From positions 1 to 11,439 of the forward strand of contig JAIRMO010000028.1 of assembly GCA_031258625.1 (NCBI GenBank): a stretch of DNA of 11,439 nt, written 5' to 3'. The stretch comes from Spirochaetaceae bacterium (GTDB lineage Bacteria > Spirochaetota > Spirochaetia > Treponematales > Breznakiellaceae). Positions 1 to 6,794 of the stretch are shown piece by piece. The notes under the pieces were generated by a model. The model was not told the origin of the DNA, did no database searches, and saw only the letters and a list, made by a program, of their open reading frames with translations. The position numbers were made by a program, and so were the translations under genes. The number at the start of each line of letters is the position of its first letter. Position 1 is the first letter of the stretch.

Positions 1-48
1 AAACAGATGGCCTGGTCTGATGATTACTTGGAGCGGTTGTTGTTTCAT
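1..48 (-). CDS. Possible start of a leftward gene, truncated by the window edge
   Basis: Reading the minus strand, an ATG at position 48 opens a frame that stays open for 16 codons (MKQQPLQVIIRPGHLF) to the edge of the window. A strong purine-rich Shine-Dalgarno-like run (AAAGGAGG, minus strand, about 50-57) lies directly before it. The gap between the run and the ATG is only one or two bases, shorter than usual, and this weakens the call. I do not recognise the peptide and too little is visible to assign a family. It may equally be chance. Confidence 0.25.
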   Translation of the reverse strand, partial: MKQQPLQVIIRPGHLF

Positions 49-166
49 TCCTCCTTTGCTTGTGAAGTCCCGACCGAAACATCTTCGGCATAATTTATAT
101 GCGCTGGCCCTGTACCCCCATACAGGATCAGGGCATAGAAATTCGCGTCCTCCTCTTTTGGGTGCA

Positions 167-189
167 TTTCCGGCGCAAAGCGCCGGAAA
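167..189. repeat. Perfect 10-bp stem hairpin with AAA loop
   Basis: TTTCCGGCGC at 167-176 is followed by AAA and then its exact reverse complement at 180-189. It has no T-tract after it on either strand, so it is not a typical intrinsic terminator. It reads as a REP-like palindrome within the island. Confidence 0.6.
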
Positions 190-195
190 CCGGGC

Positions 196-240
196 TTTCC
201 GCTCCAATTCCTTACGGTATTTCCGCTTCAATCCCTTGCG
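196..240 (+). repeat. Two-copy tandem repeat, 24-nt period
   Basis: The 21-nt unit at 196-216 (TTTCCGCTCCAATTCC...) recurs at 220-240 with three mismatches. A third, decayed start (TTTCCCG) follows at 243. No function is evident. Confidence 0.45.
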
Positions 241-347
241 CGTTTCCCGCGGGAGCTTTTTCCCCTGCTGTGATAGCGGTAAACAGGCTGCAGGCGATTC
301 TATGCGTTTATCCTGTACCCCCATAGGGGGTTTCAGGCCCCCATAGC

Positions 348-379
348 GGGTAGCGGGGAGGGAGGGCCGCTCCCTCCTC
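348..379. repeat. Four-run G-tract (G-quadruplex type) overlapping a hairpin
   Basis: Four G-runs lie at 348-350, 355-358, 360-362 and 364-366, separated by TAGC, A and A. This fits the G3+N1-7 quadruplex pattern. The same bases can instead form a stem, since 355-363 pairs with 371-379 with one G-T pair and a 7-nt loop. The two structures exclude each other. No gene overlaps. Confidence 0.45.
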
Positions 380-419
380 CGTCCTCATATTCCCCCTTAG
401 AACCCCCTATGGGGGCCTG

Positions 420-487
420 CATAAACATACGCAAAGGGTCAGACCCCGGGGGTGTTCTTACATAAATATACGCAAAGGGTCAGACCC
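420..487 (+). repeat. 27-nt direct repeat carrying GGGTCAGACCC (420-446 and 461-487)
   Basis: The two copies differ at one base (C426 versus T467). Each reads CATAAAYATACGCAAA followed by the palindromic core GGGTCAGACCC (436-446 and 477-487). The core is an exact inverted repeat around a central A. The same core occurs twice in the RAYT-like gene at 7349-7359 and 7403-7413. The arrangement resembles a REP doublet (BIME). Confidence 0.65.
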
Positions 488-503
488 TTGACGTATATTT
501 ATG
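461..503. repeat. 43-nt near-perfect palindrome centred on GGGTCAGACCC
   Basis: The arms 461-481 and 483-503 pair at 19 of 21 positions around A482; only 473-474 against 490-491 fail to pair. The outer part is AT-rich (CATAAATATACG) and the inner part is the GGGTC/GACCC core. The upstream direct-repeat copy (420-446) lacks the matching right arm, so only this copy makes the long cruciform. Confidence 0.65.
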
Positions 504-555
504 CAAGCCCCTTCGAGGCCCCCCGTGGCGGGCGACGCGCTACCCGGGGCGGGTA

Positions 556-698
556 GGGTCCTGCCGGGGCAGACTGTGTCAAAAGTCATTGTCCTTCGTG
601 CATATAGCGTTGTTTGCTTTTTATACGGCTTTACAACGCTATATATAGTGGTGTCATTTCGATTTTTTGACTTTTGACACGGTCTGGGGGCAGGACCC
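556..698. mobile_element. MITE-like element: long terminal inverted repeats with nested hairpin
   Basis: The left arm (556-588) and right arm (668-698) pair over 28 Watson-Crick pairs plus one G-T pair, interrupted by one small internal loop (566-569 against 687-688). The arms include GTGTCAAAAGTCA (576-588) and its complement. A second perfect 12-bp inverted repeat is nested inside (602-613 with 633-644, ATATAGCGTTGT). At 143 nt it has no room for a transposase, so it could be a non-autonomous miniature transposon or a structured extragenic repeat. I see no clear target-site duplication and cannot name an IS family. Confidence 0.55.
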
Positions 699-719
699 CC
701 TTATGGGGGCGCCGTCACC

Positions 720-747
720 TTGACATTATACGGGCCGCTGGTATTAT
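720..747 (+). promoter_or_regulatory. Sigma70-type promoter for the outer-membrane protein gene
   Basis: A perfect -35 box TTGACA (720-725) is followed after 16 bases by TATTAT (742-747). The predicted start near 754 gives a leader of about 130 nt before the ATG at 886. The leader (754-885) shows no riboswitch I can recognise. The surrounding TCACCTTGAC and TAYTATAAG strings recur before alaS. Confidence 0.6.
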
Positions 748-885
748 AAGAGGTAATTGGGCCTGTTCCAAAACCCGGTTGGTTTGCGGCGTAGTATAGG
801 GAATTAGAGACGGGGGGCGCGGCCTTATGCGGGGCTCCGGCATGAGCATCCCTAGACATACAATTTTTTGTTAAGGAGTTTTATG

Positions 886-1572
886 ATGAAACGGTTGTGT
901 GCGGTAGTGGTTGTCCTGGTCATGGCGGGCGGAGCGGTTTATTCCGCGGGACCCTTCTTCGGCGCGAAAGCGGGGGTGGGTATCGGGTTTCATGGAAACG
1001 GGAAGGACATGGAGGATATGGTTGCCTCCATAGAAAGCGTTGAGGGAGTTTCCGTGGATGAAACCTCCGGGGTCGCCTTTGCCCTGTCACCCTACCTGGG
1101 GTATTATTTCACCGATAAACTCGCCGTCCAGACGGAAGTCAATTTTATGTTCGGCCAGAAAAAGATCTGGGAAATAAGCTTTGGCGGGTTTTCAGGAGAA
1201 ATAACGGGAAAATACACGTCCCTGGACGTTCCCGTTCTCCTCCGGTTTGATTTTATCAACAGGCCGGCCCTGTTCGGCGCCTTGGCGGGCCCCTATCTTT
1301 CCATCCCCTTGGGGGATATTGAAATCTCAGCCCCCGCGGCTCTTGTCCAGCCGAGCTCCCTCGAGGTGAAGCCGGACGGCGTCACCTTGGGCGTCGCCCT
1401 GGGGCTCTACGGCGGCTATCCCATAGGGCCGGGCCGGATTATCGGGGATGTCCGGTTCATCCTGGATTTCAATTCCCTAAAAGGGAAAGACTCCGGGCAA
1501 ACGATGGAACTGATTAAACGCCGGGGGATCACCGTAACCGCCGGATACGAAATCTCACTGGGCGGGAACTAA
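886..1572 (+). CDS. Outer-membrane beta-barrel protein (small porin-like family)
   Basis: The 228-residue protein starts with a typical signal peptide (MKRLCAVVVVLVMAGGAVYSA, cleavage likely around residues 19-21). The rest alternates hydrophobic and polar residues in short strands rich in Gly and aromatics, for example GAKAGVGIGF, LSPYLGYYFTDKLAVQTEV and YTSLDVPVLLRFDF. This matches the 8-strand outer-membrane barrel pattern (PorT/OMP_b-brl type). It should sit in the outer membrane after Sec export; its ligand or role cannot be told. AAGGAG at 873-878 is 7 nt from the ATG at 886 and only 4 nt from an ATG at 883, so I prefer 886; a TTG further upstream overlaps the ribosome-binding site and is unlikely. 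It is preceded by a good promoter and appears monocistronic. The SurA-like protein encoded 2 kb downstream could act as its chaperone, which is inference. Confidence 0.75.
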   Translation: MKRLCAVVVVLVMAGGAVYSAGPFFGAKAGVGIGFHGNGKDMEDMVASIESVEGVSVDETSGVAFALSPYLGYYFTDKLAVQTEVNFMFGQKKIWEISFGGFSGEITGKYTSLDVPVLLRFDFINRPALFGALAGPYLSIPLGDIEISAPAALVQPSSLEVKPDGVTLGVALGLYGGYPIGPGRIIGDVRFILDFNSLKGKDSGQTMELIKRRGITVTAGYEISLGGN

Positions 1573-1627
1573 CGCCGGTTGTTTGGGGGCCTTGTCAGGG
1601 GGCCCCTGAACCCCTCCGGCCCTCACC

Positions 1628-1657
1628 TTGACGGAACCCCCGGACCTCCCCTACTAT
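1628..1657 (+). promoter_or_regulatory. Candidate promoter abutting alaS
   Basis: TTGACG (1628-1633) is followed after 18 bases by TACTAT (1652-1657). The context matches the promoter at 720-747: TCACCTTGAC at 1623-1632 and TAYTATAAG at 1652-1660. Transcription would begin at about 1663-1665, which is the alaS ATG itself, so the mRNA could be leaderless. No ribosome-binding site with normal spacing precedes the ATG. Confidence 0.45.
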
Positions 1658-1662
1658 AAGGT

Positions 1663-3447
1663 ATGAATGCCGAAGAACTCCGCGCCCTGTATATCGAATT
1701 TTTTACCTCCCACGGGCATACCCAAATTGAGGGGAAATCCCTGATCCCCGAAAACGATCCCACCGTGCTTTTTACCACCGCCGGGATGCATCCCCTGGTC
1801 CCCTACCTTTTAGGGGAGGAACATCCCGCGGGGAAGCGGCTCGTGGATTATCAGAAGTGTATCCGTACCGGGGATATCGACGCCGTGGGGGATCCCAGCC
1901 ACCTCACCTTTTTTGAAATGTTGGGGAACTGGTCCCTGGGGGATTATTTTAAGGAAGGGGCCATCGAGATGAGTTTTGAATTCCTCACCTCCCCCCGGTG
2001 GCTGGGGATACCCCGGGAAAAGATCGGGGTAACCGTGTTTGAGGGGGAGGGGGCCATACCCCGGGACGATGAATCCGCCGCGGTCTGGAAGCGTTTGGGG
2101 ATAGGGGAAGACCGGATCCGCTACCGGCCCCGGTCCGACAACTGGTGGGGCCCCGCGGGGGCCACCGGGCCCTGCGGCCCGGACTCGGAGATGTTTATCG
2201 ATATGGGTAAGGAACCCTGCGGCCCGGACTGCGGCCCGGGCTGTTCCTGCGGAAAGTGGCTTGAGATCTGGAACGACGTGTTTATGCAGTACAATAAAAA
2301 CGCCGGAGGGGAATATATCCCCCTGGCCCGGACCTGCGTGGACACGGGCATGGGTATTGAGCGGACCGTCACCATCCTGAACGGGAAGAAATCGGTGTAC
2401 GACACGGAAATTTTCACCCCCCTCATCGAGGCGGTGGAAAAAGCCTCGGGCGGGGTGTACGGGGCCGACGAGGACCGGGACTGGTCGATCCGGATCATCT
2501 GTGACCATGTGCGGTCCGCGGTTTTTATTTTGGGGGACCCCAAGGCGGTCAGCCCCTCCAATGTGGGGGCGGGGTATGTGCTGCGCCGGCTGATCCGCCG
2601 GGCGGTACGGCACGGCCGCAAGCTGGGGATGGAGGGATCCCTGGCGTCGGTGGCCGCTTCGGTGATACAAAAATTCGCCGGCCCCTACCCGGAACTTGCG
2701 GAACACCGGGATTTTATCATCACCGAGCTTAATAAAGAAGAAGAAAAATTTTTGGAAACCCTTCAGAAGGGGGAACATGAATTTGAAAAACTCCTCCCCA
2801 ATCTTTTAAAGGATCCCCGGAAGATCATGTCCGGCCGCCTGGCCTTTAAACTCTACGACACCTACGGTTTTCCCCTGGAACTCACCGAGGAACTGGCGGG
2901 GGAACGGGGGATGACCGTAAACCGGGCCGAATTCGACGAGGCCTTTAAAAAACACCAGGACCTTTCCCGGGCGGGGAGCGAGCAGGTGTTTAAAGGGGGC
3001 CTGGGGGACCAGGGGGAAATGGCGGTAAAATACCACACCGCCACCCACCTGTTGCACAAGGCCCTCCGTTTGGTCCTGGGGGATCATGTGGCCCAGAAGG
3101 GGTCCAACATCACCGCGGAACGGATGCGCTTCGACTTTTCCCACGGCGCCCCCATGAGTACCGGGGAGCTTGCCCGGGTGGAGGCCCTGGTAAACGAGCA
3201 GATCCAACGGAACCTCCCGGTTACCATGGAGGTGATGAGCCTGGAAACGGCAAAGGCATCCGGGGCTATTGCCCTTTTTGGGGAAAAATACGAATCCCAG
3301 GTAAAGGTCTATACCATGGGGGATTTTTCCAGGGAGGTCTGCGGGGGCCCCCATGTGGAACGTACCGGGATTCTGGGAAAATTCAAGATACAAAAAGAAC
3401 AGTCCTCCTCCGCGGGGGTCCGTCGGATCCGGGCGGTTTTGGAATAG
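1663..3447 (+). CDS. alaS: Alanine--tRNA ligase, compact spirochete form
   Basis: This cytoplasmic class II synthetase charges tRNA-Ala with alanine using ATP. The N-terminal catalytic domain (about 1-250) carries the class II fold signature (FTTAGMHPLVPYL 37-49, FFEMLGNWSLGDYFK 83-97, DTGMGIER 227-234). A tRNA-recognition helical region (VLRRLIRRAVRHGRK 306-320) follows. The editing domain keeps both zinc motifs, HTATH (458-462) and CGGPH (560-564), and so should still clear mischarged Ser/Gly. At 594 residues it is far shorter than the about 875-residue E. coli enzyme. The beta-barrel segment normally before the editing domain (TPFYAESGGQ-type motif) and the whole C-terminal DHHA1/C-Ala domain are absent. 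This short form is known in spirochetes. A Cys cluster (C186, C190, C194, C196) may bind an additional metal. The start fits the family's N-terminus (EELRALYIEFF). Confidence 0.96.
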   Translation: MNAEELRALYIEFFTSHGHTQIEGKSLIPENDPTVLFTTAGMHPLVPYLLGEEHPAGKRLVDYQKCIRTGDIDAVGDPSHLTFFEMLGNWSLGDYFKEGAIEMSFEFLTSPRWLGIPREKIGVTVFEGEGAIPRDDESAAVWKRLGIGEDRIRYRPRSDNWWGPAGATGPCGPDSEMFIDMGKEPCGPDCGPGCSCGKWLEIWNDVFMQYNKNAGGEYIPLARTCVDTGMGIERTVTILNGKKSVYDTEIFTPLIEAVEKASGGVYGADEDRDWSIRIICDHVRSAVFILGDPKAVSPSNVGAGYVLRRLIRRAVRHGRKLGMEGSLASVAASVIQKFAGPYPELAEHRDFIITELNKEEEKFLETLQKGEHEFEKLLPNLLKDPRKIMSGRLAFKLYDTYGFPLELTEELAGERGMTVNRAEFDEAFKKHQDLSRAGSEQVFKGGLGDQGEMAVKYHTATHLLHKALRLVLGDHVAQKGSNITAERMRFDFSHGAPMSTGELARVEALVNEQIQRNLPVTMEVMSLETAKASGAIALFGEKYESQVKVYTMGDFSREVCGGPHVERTGILGKFKIQKEQSSSAGVRRIRAVLE

Positions 3448-3465
3448 TAAAGAATAAAAAATTGT

Positions 3466-3510
3466 GCCGGCCTTTGAAACTTATGCCGGCCGTTGTTCAT
3501 TTTATATAAT
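3466..3510 (+). promoter_or_regulatory. Possible promoter (-10 TATAAT) and small hairpin after alaS
   Basis: A perfect TATAAT lies at 3505-3510, giving a start near 3517 and a leader of about 20 nt to the ATG at 3536. No good -35 is visible at normal spacing (TTGAAA at 3474-3479 is about 25 bases away). Two GCCGGC hexamers (3466-3471, 3485-3490) can form a 6-bp hairpin after alaS, but no T-run follows, so it is at best a weak terminator. Confidence 0.35.
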
Positions 3511-3535
3511 ACGGGTTAGTTCCCAAAGGATGAAT

Positions 3536-4600
3536 ATGAAACGGTTACTATCTGGTGGTTTGTTTTTTCTATTAGTAACAGCCGCGGGTTTTGCCCAGAC
3601 GGATTTACAGGCTATCGCAACGGTAAATTTGATTAGAAGCGAGCCGATTATGGTCAAACAACTGCGGACCGAGGCCGAAAAAATCGAGGCCGGCAGGACC
3701 ATGAGTACCGAAGAAAAACGGAAGCTGCGGCTGGAAATTCTCAATTTGATGATCGACGAGAAGCTCATTCTTCAGGCCGCCGAACAGGAACGGATCTCTA
3801 TATCCGATAACGACCTGAACAACTATTTTCAGCAGATCCGATCCAGTATGGCCCAATCCCTGGGGAGGCGGCCCACGGACGCCGAATTCTCCTCGCTCCT
3901 CAAAAGCCAGACCGGAATGGAGCTTCCCGCGTACCGGGACCTGATCCGCAAGCAGCTTATCGCCCAGCAGTACCTCCGTTTAAAAAGGCCCAATCTGGAG
4001 TCATCGGTTCAAACGCCGACGGAAGCGGAGATCCAGAGCACCTATAATCTGTATAAAACCCAATATGTCCAGCCCGATACGGTACGGTTCTCCTATATCC
4101 AGGTTCCCCTGGCCAATGGGGCGGCTTCGGCTGAAAAAGCCCGGGCCCGGGAAACCGCGGACCGGATGCTCCGGGACATCGGTTCCAACCCCGCAAAGTT
4201 CGACGAAGCGGTTATCCGGGGACAGACCCAGGGGGCGGGGTATATTTCCGAAGAAGGCCGCTACCTTCCCCGGAACCCCCAGCTTTTGGATTCGGTGGGT
4301 CAGGAATTCCTCAACATCGCCTTTTCTTTGCCCCAGGGGGCGATTTCCGGGGTGATCGAGACCCCCCAGGGGTTTCTCATCATCAAAATTACCGGAACCT
4401 ATGAGATGAAAACCCTTACCTTAAACGATGTGTTGTTACAGCCCGGCCCTCCCATGACCGTCCGGGAACAGATCGCGGGGACCTTGACCCAGCGGCGTTT
4501 GCAGGAGGCCGCCATAAAAGCGCAGGAAGAACTCATCGCCGAACTCCGGGCGAAAAAGAACGCGGTTACCATCCGAGATAATTTTCTTCTCAGCTGGTAG
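3536..4600 (+). CDS. SurA/PrsA-like periplasmic chaperone with parvulin-type domain
   Basis: The 354-residue protein begins with a signal peptide (MKRLLSGGLFFLLVTAAGFA, cleavage before Q21), so it acts in the periplasm. Residues about 22-150 form a helical SurA-N-like region (NLMIDEKLILQAAEQERISIS 70-90). Residues about 181-290 form a PpiC/parvulin-type domain ending in LPQGAISGVIETPQGFLIIK. The family assists folding of exported and outer-membrane proteins. The first strand of the parvulin domain reads VRFSYIQV where active enzymes have a conserved His (HIL-type motif), so isomerase activity is doubtful and a pure chaperone role is likely. The ATG at 3536 is 5 nt after AAAGGA (3525-3530); the in-frame ATG at 3530 overlaps that site. 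It ends 2 nt before nusB, so these two genes are probably cotranscribed. Confidence 0.85.
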   Translation: MKRLLSGGLFFLLVTAAGFAQTDLQAIATVNLIRSEPIMVKQLRTEAEKIEAGRTMSTEEKRKLRLEILNLMIDEKLILQAAEQERISISDNDLNNYFQQIRSSMAQSLGRRPTDAEFSSLLKSQTGMELPAYRDLIRKQLIAQQYLRLKRPNLESSVQTPTEAEIQSTYNLYKTQYVQPDTVRFSYIQVPLANGAASAEKARARETADRMLRDIGSNPAKFDEAVIRGQTQGAGYISEEGRYLPRNPQLLDSVGQEFLNIAFSLPQGAISGVIETPQGFLIIKITGTYEMKTLTLNDVLLQPGPPMTVREQIAGTLTQRRLQEAAIKAQEELIAELRAKKNAVTIRDNFLLSW

Positions 4601-4602
4601 GT

Positions 4603-5061
4603 ATGGCGTCACGGAGAAAAGGCCGGATCCTCGCCTTTCAGGCCTTGTATTCCTGGGAGGCCGCCGGGTTCCCCCCGGGGGAATCGTCAATTCCCGGGGA
4701 TTTATTGGATTTTTCCTGGCTGGAAAAGACCCCCGACAAGGGGGTGTCGGACTTTTCCCGGCTTTTGGTGATAGGAACCATAGAAAACATCAATGCGGTG
4801 GATGCTATGATCCGTACCCATCTTAAAAATTGGGATTTTTCCCGGCTTAACCGGGTTGATCTCGCGGTACTCAGGATGAGTACCTATACCCTGATGTTTC
4901 AAGACGAGGTGCCTCCCTCCATCGTCATTGACGAAGCCATCGGGATATCCAAAGAATTCGGTACCGACGATTCCTACCGTTTTATAAACGGGGTTCTGGA
5001 TAGTATCCGGAAAACGATTCAAAAAGAAAAACCCCTTCCCGATAAGGACCCCCCGGGGTAA
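4603..5061 (+). CDS. nusB: Transcription antitermination factor NusB
   Basis: The 152-residue protein is a good length match to NusB, the all-helical RNA-binding factor that pairs with NusE (ribosomal protein S10) at boxA sites to support rRNA antitermination. Diagnostic parts are the N-terminal RRKGRILAFQALYSWEAAG and the C-terminal RLNRVDLAVLRMSTYTLMF followed by PPSIVIDEAIGISKEFG and FINGVLDSIRK. The centre (about 25-50, rich in Pro/Gly) is variable in the family. The ATG lies 2 nt after the stop of the upstream chaperone gene, with GGTAGG overlapping that stop, which suggests translational coupling. A gene starts 2 nt after its own stop, so it is in the middle of an operon. Confidence 0.93.
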   Translation: MASRRKGRILAFQALYSWEAAGFPPGESSIPGDLLDFSWLEKTPDKGVSDFSRLLVIGTIENINAVDAMIRTHLKNWDFSRLNRVDLAVLRMSTYTLMFQDEVPPSIVIDEAIGISKEFGTDDSYRFINGVLDSIRKTIQKEKPLPDKDPPG

Positions 5062-5063
5062 AT

Positions 5064-6794
5064 ATGACCCGTCCGCTTTGGTCTCGGAGGATGTTTTTGC
5101 TTAAAACCGCCTGCATCCTGGGAGGAGGGCTTGCCCTGGCGCTGCTGGGGGGGATATTTTTTTTCACCCTCCATGGGGAAGGGGGGAGCGGGGAAGCCGG
5201 CGGGGATTTTCCCCGGATGCTGGCGGAATTTGACCTCCTGGCGGAGCGGCCGGAAGGGGCTTCCCCGGAAAGGCTCAATTCCCTCCTGGAGGGCCTTGAA
5301 AAAAAGGCCCTCAGCGTGGAGTCCCACCTTTCGGTCCTGAAACGCCGCAGAAACCTTGCCCGTTATTCCGGTTTCCCGCCGGAAAGGGCGGCGCTTTTTA
5401 TCGGCGCCTATGGGGAAGCGGCGGCCCGGATCAGCGGGTACTTCCCCCACTCCGAACCCCTGGCGGCCCTGGCCGCGGAGGCCCTGTTTCTGGGGGATCC
5501 CCGGATCGCCCCGGAAACCGCGGAGGCCCTGGAGGATCTCCTTGCCCGGATTCGGGATCCCGCCCTCCGGCCCTTGGCATTAAGCCTCTACGTCCTTTCC
5601 GGAAAACTGGGGGATCCCCAAAGCGCCGCGGGTGTCCCCCAGGGGGAGGCCCTTTTTGCCTCGGCGATTCCCCTGGTTTCGGAAAAAGAGGGGGAACAAT
5701 TTTTGGTCAACCGGGGGATACTCAGGCTCCTCGCGGGGGATATCCCGGGGTGCGGGGCCCTGGTTAAGACCCTGCTCGCTGGCCCCCCCGGGGGCGGCGG
5801 GGGATTCCCGGAAACCCCCTGGTCCCCGTCCCCGGAAACGCTCCGGTTTGGGGCGGAGTTTTTTTACGATTTTGGGGATCCCCTGGAGAGCGCGGAGCTT
5901 TTTTCCCGCTTTTCCGATGAAAAAAGCCTGGCCCGGCAGGCGGACGCCCTTTGGCTTGCGGGGTACGGCGATACCGCCCGGAACCTATGGCACAGCCTGA
6001 CCCTCCCCCAAGACGCCGGAGGGGCTCAAGACCAGGATCGCATATCCCGGAGCCTCTACAACCTGGCCGCCACCGCCCCGTCCCCTGAGGAAAAAGCCGC
6101 TTACCTGGAGCGGTTTTTCGCGGAACAACAACCCGCCCCTTCCCCGGCCCTGACTTACGGTATTTTAGCCTACACCCGGCTCCTGGACACCCCCCGGGCC
6201 GTGGTTATTCTTGAGGAACAGGATCTAAAAAACGAGGGGCTTTTGGATTTGGAGTTACTTAAACGCCGCCGGGACCTTTGGACCATAGACCGGACGGTGG
6301 CGGAATTATGGCTCCTCCTGGGCCGGCATCCCCTGGATGAACGGCTGTACCAATGGGCCGCCGCTTATTTTGACCTCCAGAAACGGTACGACGAAACTGC
6401 GGTGCTTATCAAGACCGCCGGGTACAACCACCTTGGGGGGGGCTGGATAGACCTCAACCAGGGGATCCGGCTCATCCGGGAAGGCCGTCTGGACGAAGGG
6501 GAAGCCCTGCTCAGGGGGCTGTCCGGCCGCTCCTGGCAGGCCGACGCCGTTATCGCCCGGAGCCTCGAAGCCCGCCGTTCCAACGCCGCGGCCCTGGAGT
6601 ATTACGAAACCGCCGCGTCCCGGGTGGGGGACAAAAAAAGCGCCGCCCGGATACAACTGAATATCGCCCGGTGCCTGCGGGCTCTGGGCCGGAACAGGGA
6701 AATTCGCCGGGTCCTGGAATTCGCCGGGGATTTGGACCCGGAAAACCTGAACGTCCGGCTGGAACTCCGCCGCCTGGAAAACCAGGGACTGTAA
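5064..6794 (+). CDS. Membrane-anchored TPR-repeat protein of unknown function
   Basis: The 576-residue protein has a short basic N-terminus, then a hydrophobic segment (about 11-36, LLKTACILGGGLALALLGGI) that should act as an uncleaved signal anchor, leaving the rest in the periplasm. The remainder is helical and Ala/Leu-rich with tetratricopeptide-like helix pairs. The clearest are near the C-terminus: WIDLNQGIRLIREGRLDEGEALL, SNAAALEYYETAASRVGDKKSA and ARIQLNIARCLRALGRNREIRRVLEFAGDLDPENLNVRLEL. TPR proteins are scaffolds for protein contacts; no catalytic motif is visible. It starts 2 nt after nusB, so it belongs to the same transcript. Codon use is extreme in GGG, CCC and GCC. It is probably a lineage-specific envelope protein, but I do not recognise it further. 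Confidence 0.8.
   Translation: MTRPLWSRRMFLLKTACILGGGLALALLGGIFFFTLHGEGGSGEAGGDFPRMLAEFDLLAERPEGASPERLNSLLEGLEKKALSVESHLSVLKRRRNLARYSGFPPERAALFIGAYGEAAARISGYFPHSEPLAALAAEALFLGDPRIAPETAEALEDLLARIRDPALRPLALSLYVLSGKLGDPQSAAGVPQGEALFASAIPLVSEKEGEQFLVNRGILRLLAGDIPGCGALVKTLLAGPPGGGGGFPETPWSPSPETLRFGAEFFYDFGDPLESAELFSRFSDEKSLARQADALWLAGYGDTARNLWHSLTLPQDAGGAQDQDRISRSLYNLAATAPSPEEKAAYLERFFAEQQPAPSPALTYGILAYTRLLDTPRAVVILEEQDLKNEGLLDLELLKRRRDLWTIDRTVAELWLLLGRHPLDERLYQWAAAYFDLQKRYDETAVLIKTAGYNHLGGGWIDLNQGIRLIREGRLDEGEALLRGLSGRSWQADAVIARSLEARRSNAAALEYYETAASRVGDKKSAARIQLNIARCLRALGRNREIRRVLEFAGDLDPENLNVRLELRRLENQGL

Larger units (their letters stand above)
98..325 (+). repeat. 25-nt dispersed repeat, two copies (98-122 and 301-325)
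   Basis: Both copies begin TATGCG and end CCTGTACCCCCATA, with four differing bases in between (21 of 25 identical). In the first copy the CCTGTA folds back onto TACAGG (121-126). In the second, the CCCCCATA continues into GGGGG (326-330) to give a C5-ATA-G5 palindrome. Two copies within 230 bases suggest a local repeat family and not chance. Confidence 0.55.
49..715. repeat. Non-coding repeat and hairpin island
   Basis: About 670 bases carry no credible gene. The open frames here have no ribosome-binding site, and they translate to Arg/Pro/Ser-rich sequence without family features. The stretch is dense in short palindromes and repeats. CCTGTA 109-114 pairs with TACAGG 121-126. C5/G5 pairs flank ATA or TAT at 318-330 and 403-415, and C5-TTAT-G5 lies at 696-709. 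A 7-bp hairpin occupies 540-556. Larger elements are listed separately. This density resembles REP/BIME-type extragenic DNA or decayed mobile elements between genes. Confidence 0.7.

Noticed and set aside
20..346. Plus-strand open frames in the repeat island
   Set aside because: They have no ribosome-binding site or recognisable protein, and they run through hairpins and repeats.
420..487. CRISPR-like repeat pair
   Set aside because: Only two copies with a 14-base gap, no spacer-sized unit and no cas gene; the repeat contains a REP-like palindrome instead.
754..885. Riboswitch in the long leader of the outer-membrane protein gene
   Set aside because: No known aptamer core or convincing multi-stem fold was recognisable by eye.
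1573..1622. Terminator between the outer-membrane protein gene and alaS
   Set aside because: G/C-run hairpins such as TCAGGGGGCCCCTGA can be drawn, but no T-run follows on the plus strand.
1810..2778. Long minus-strand open frame (322 codons) and other antisense frames under alaS
   Set aside because: They lie opposite a clearly conserved alaS, and their Pro/Gly/Arg-rich translation is the shadow of GC-rich codons.
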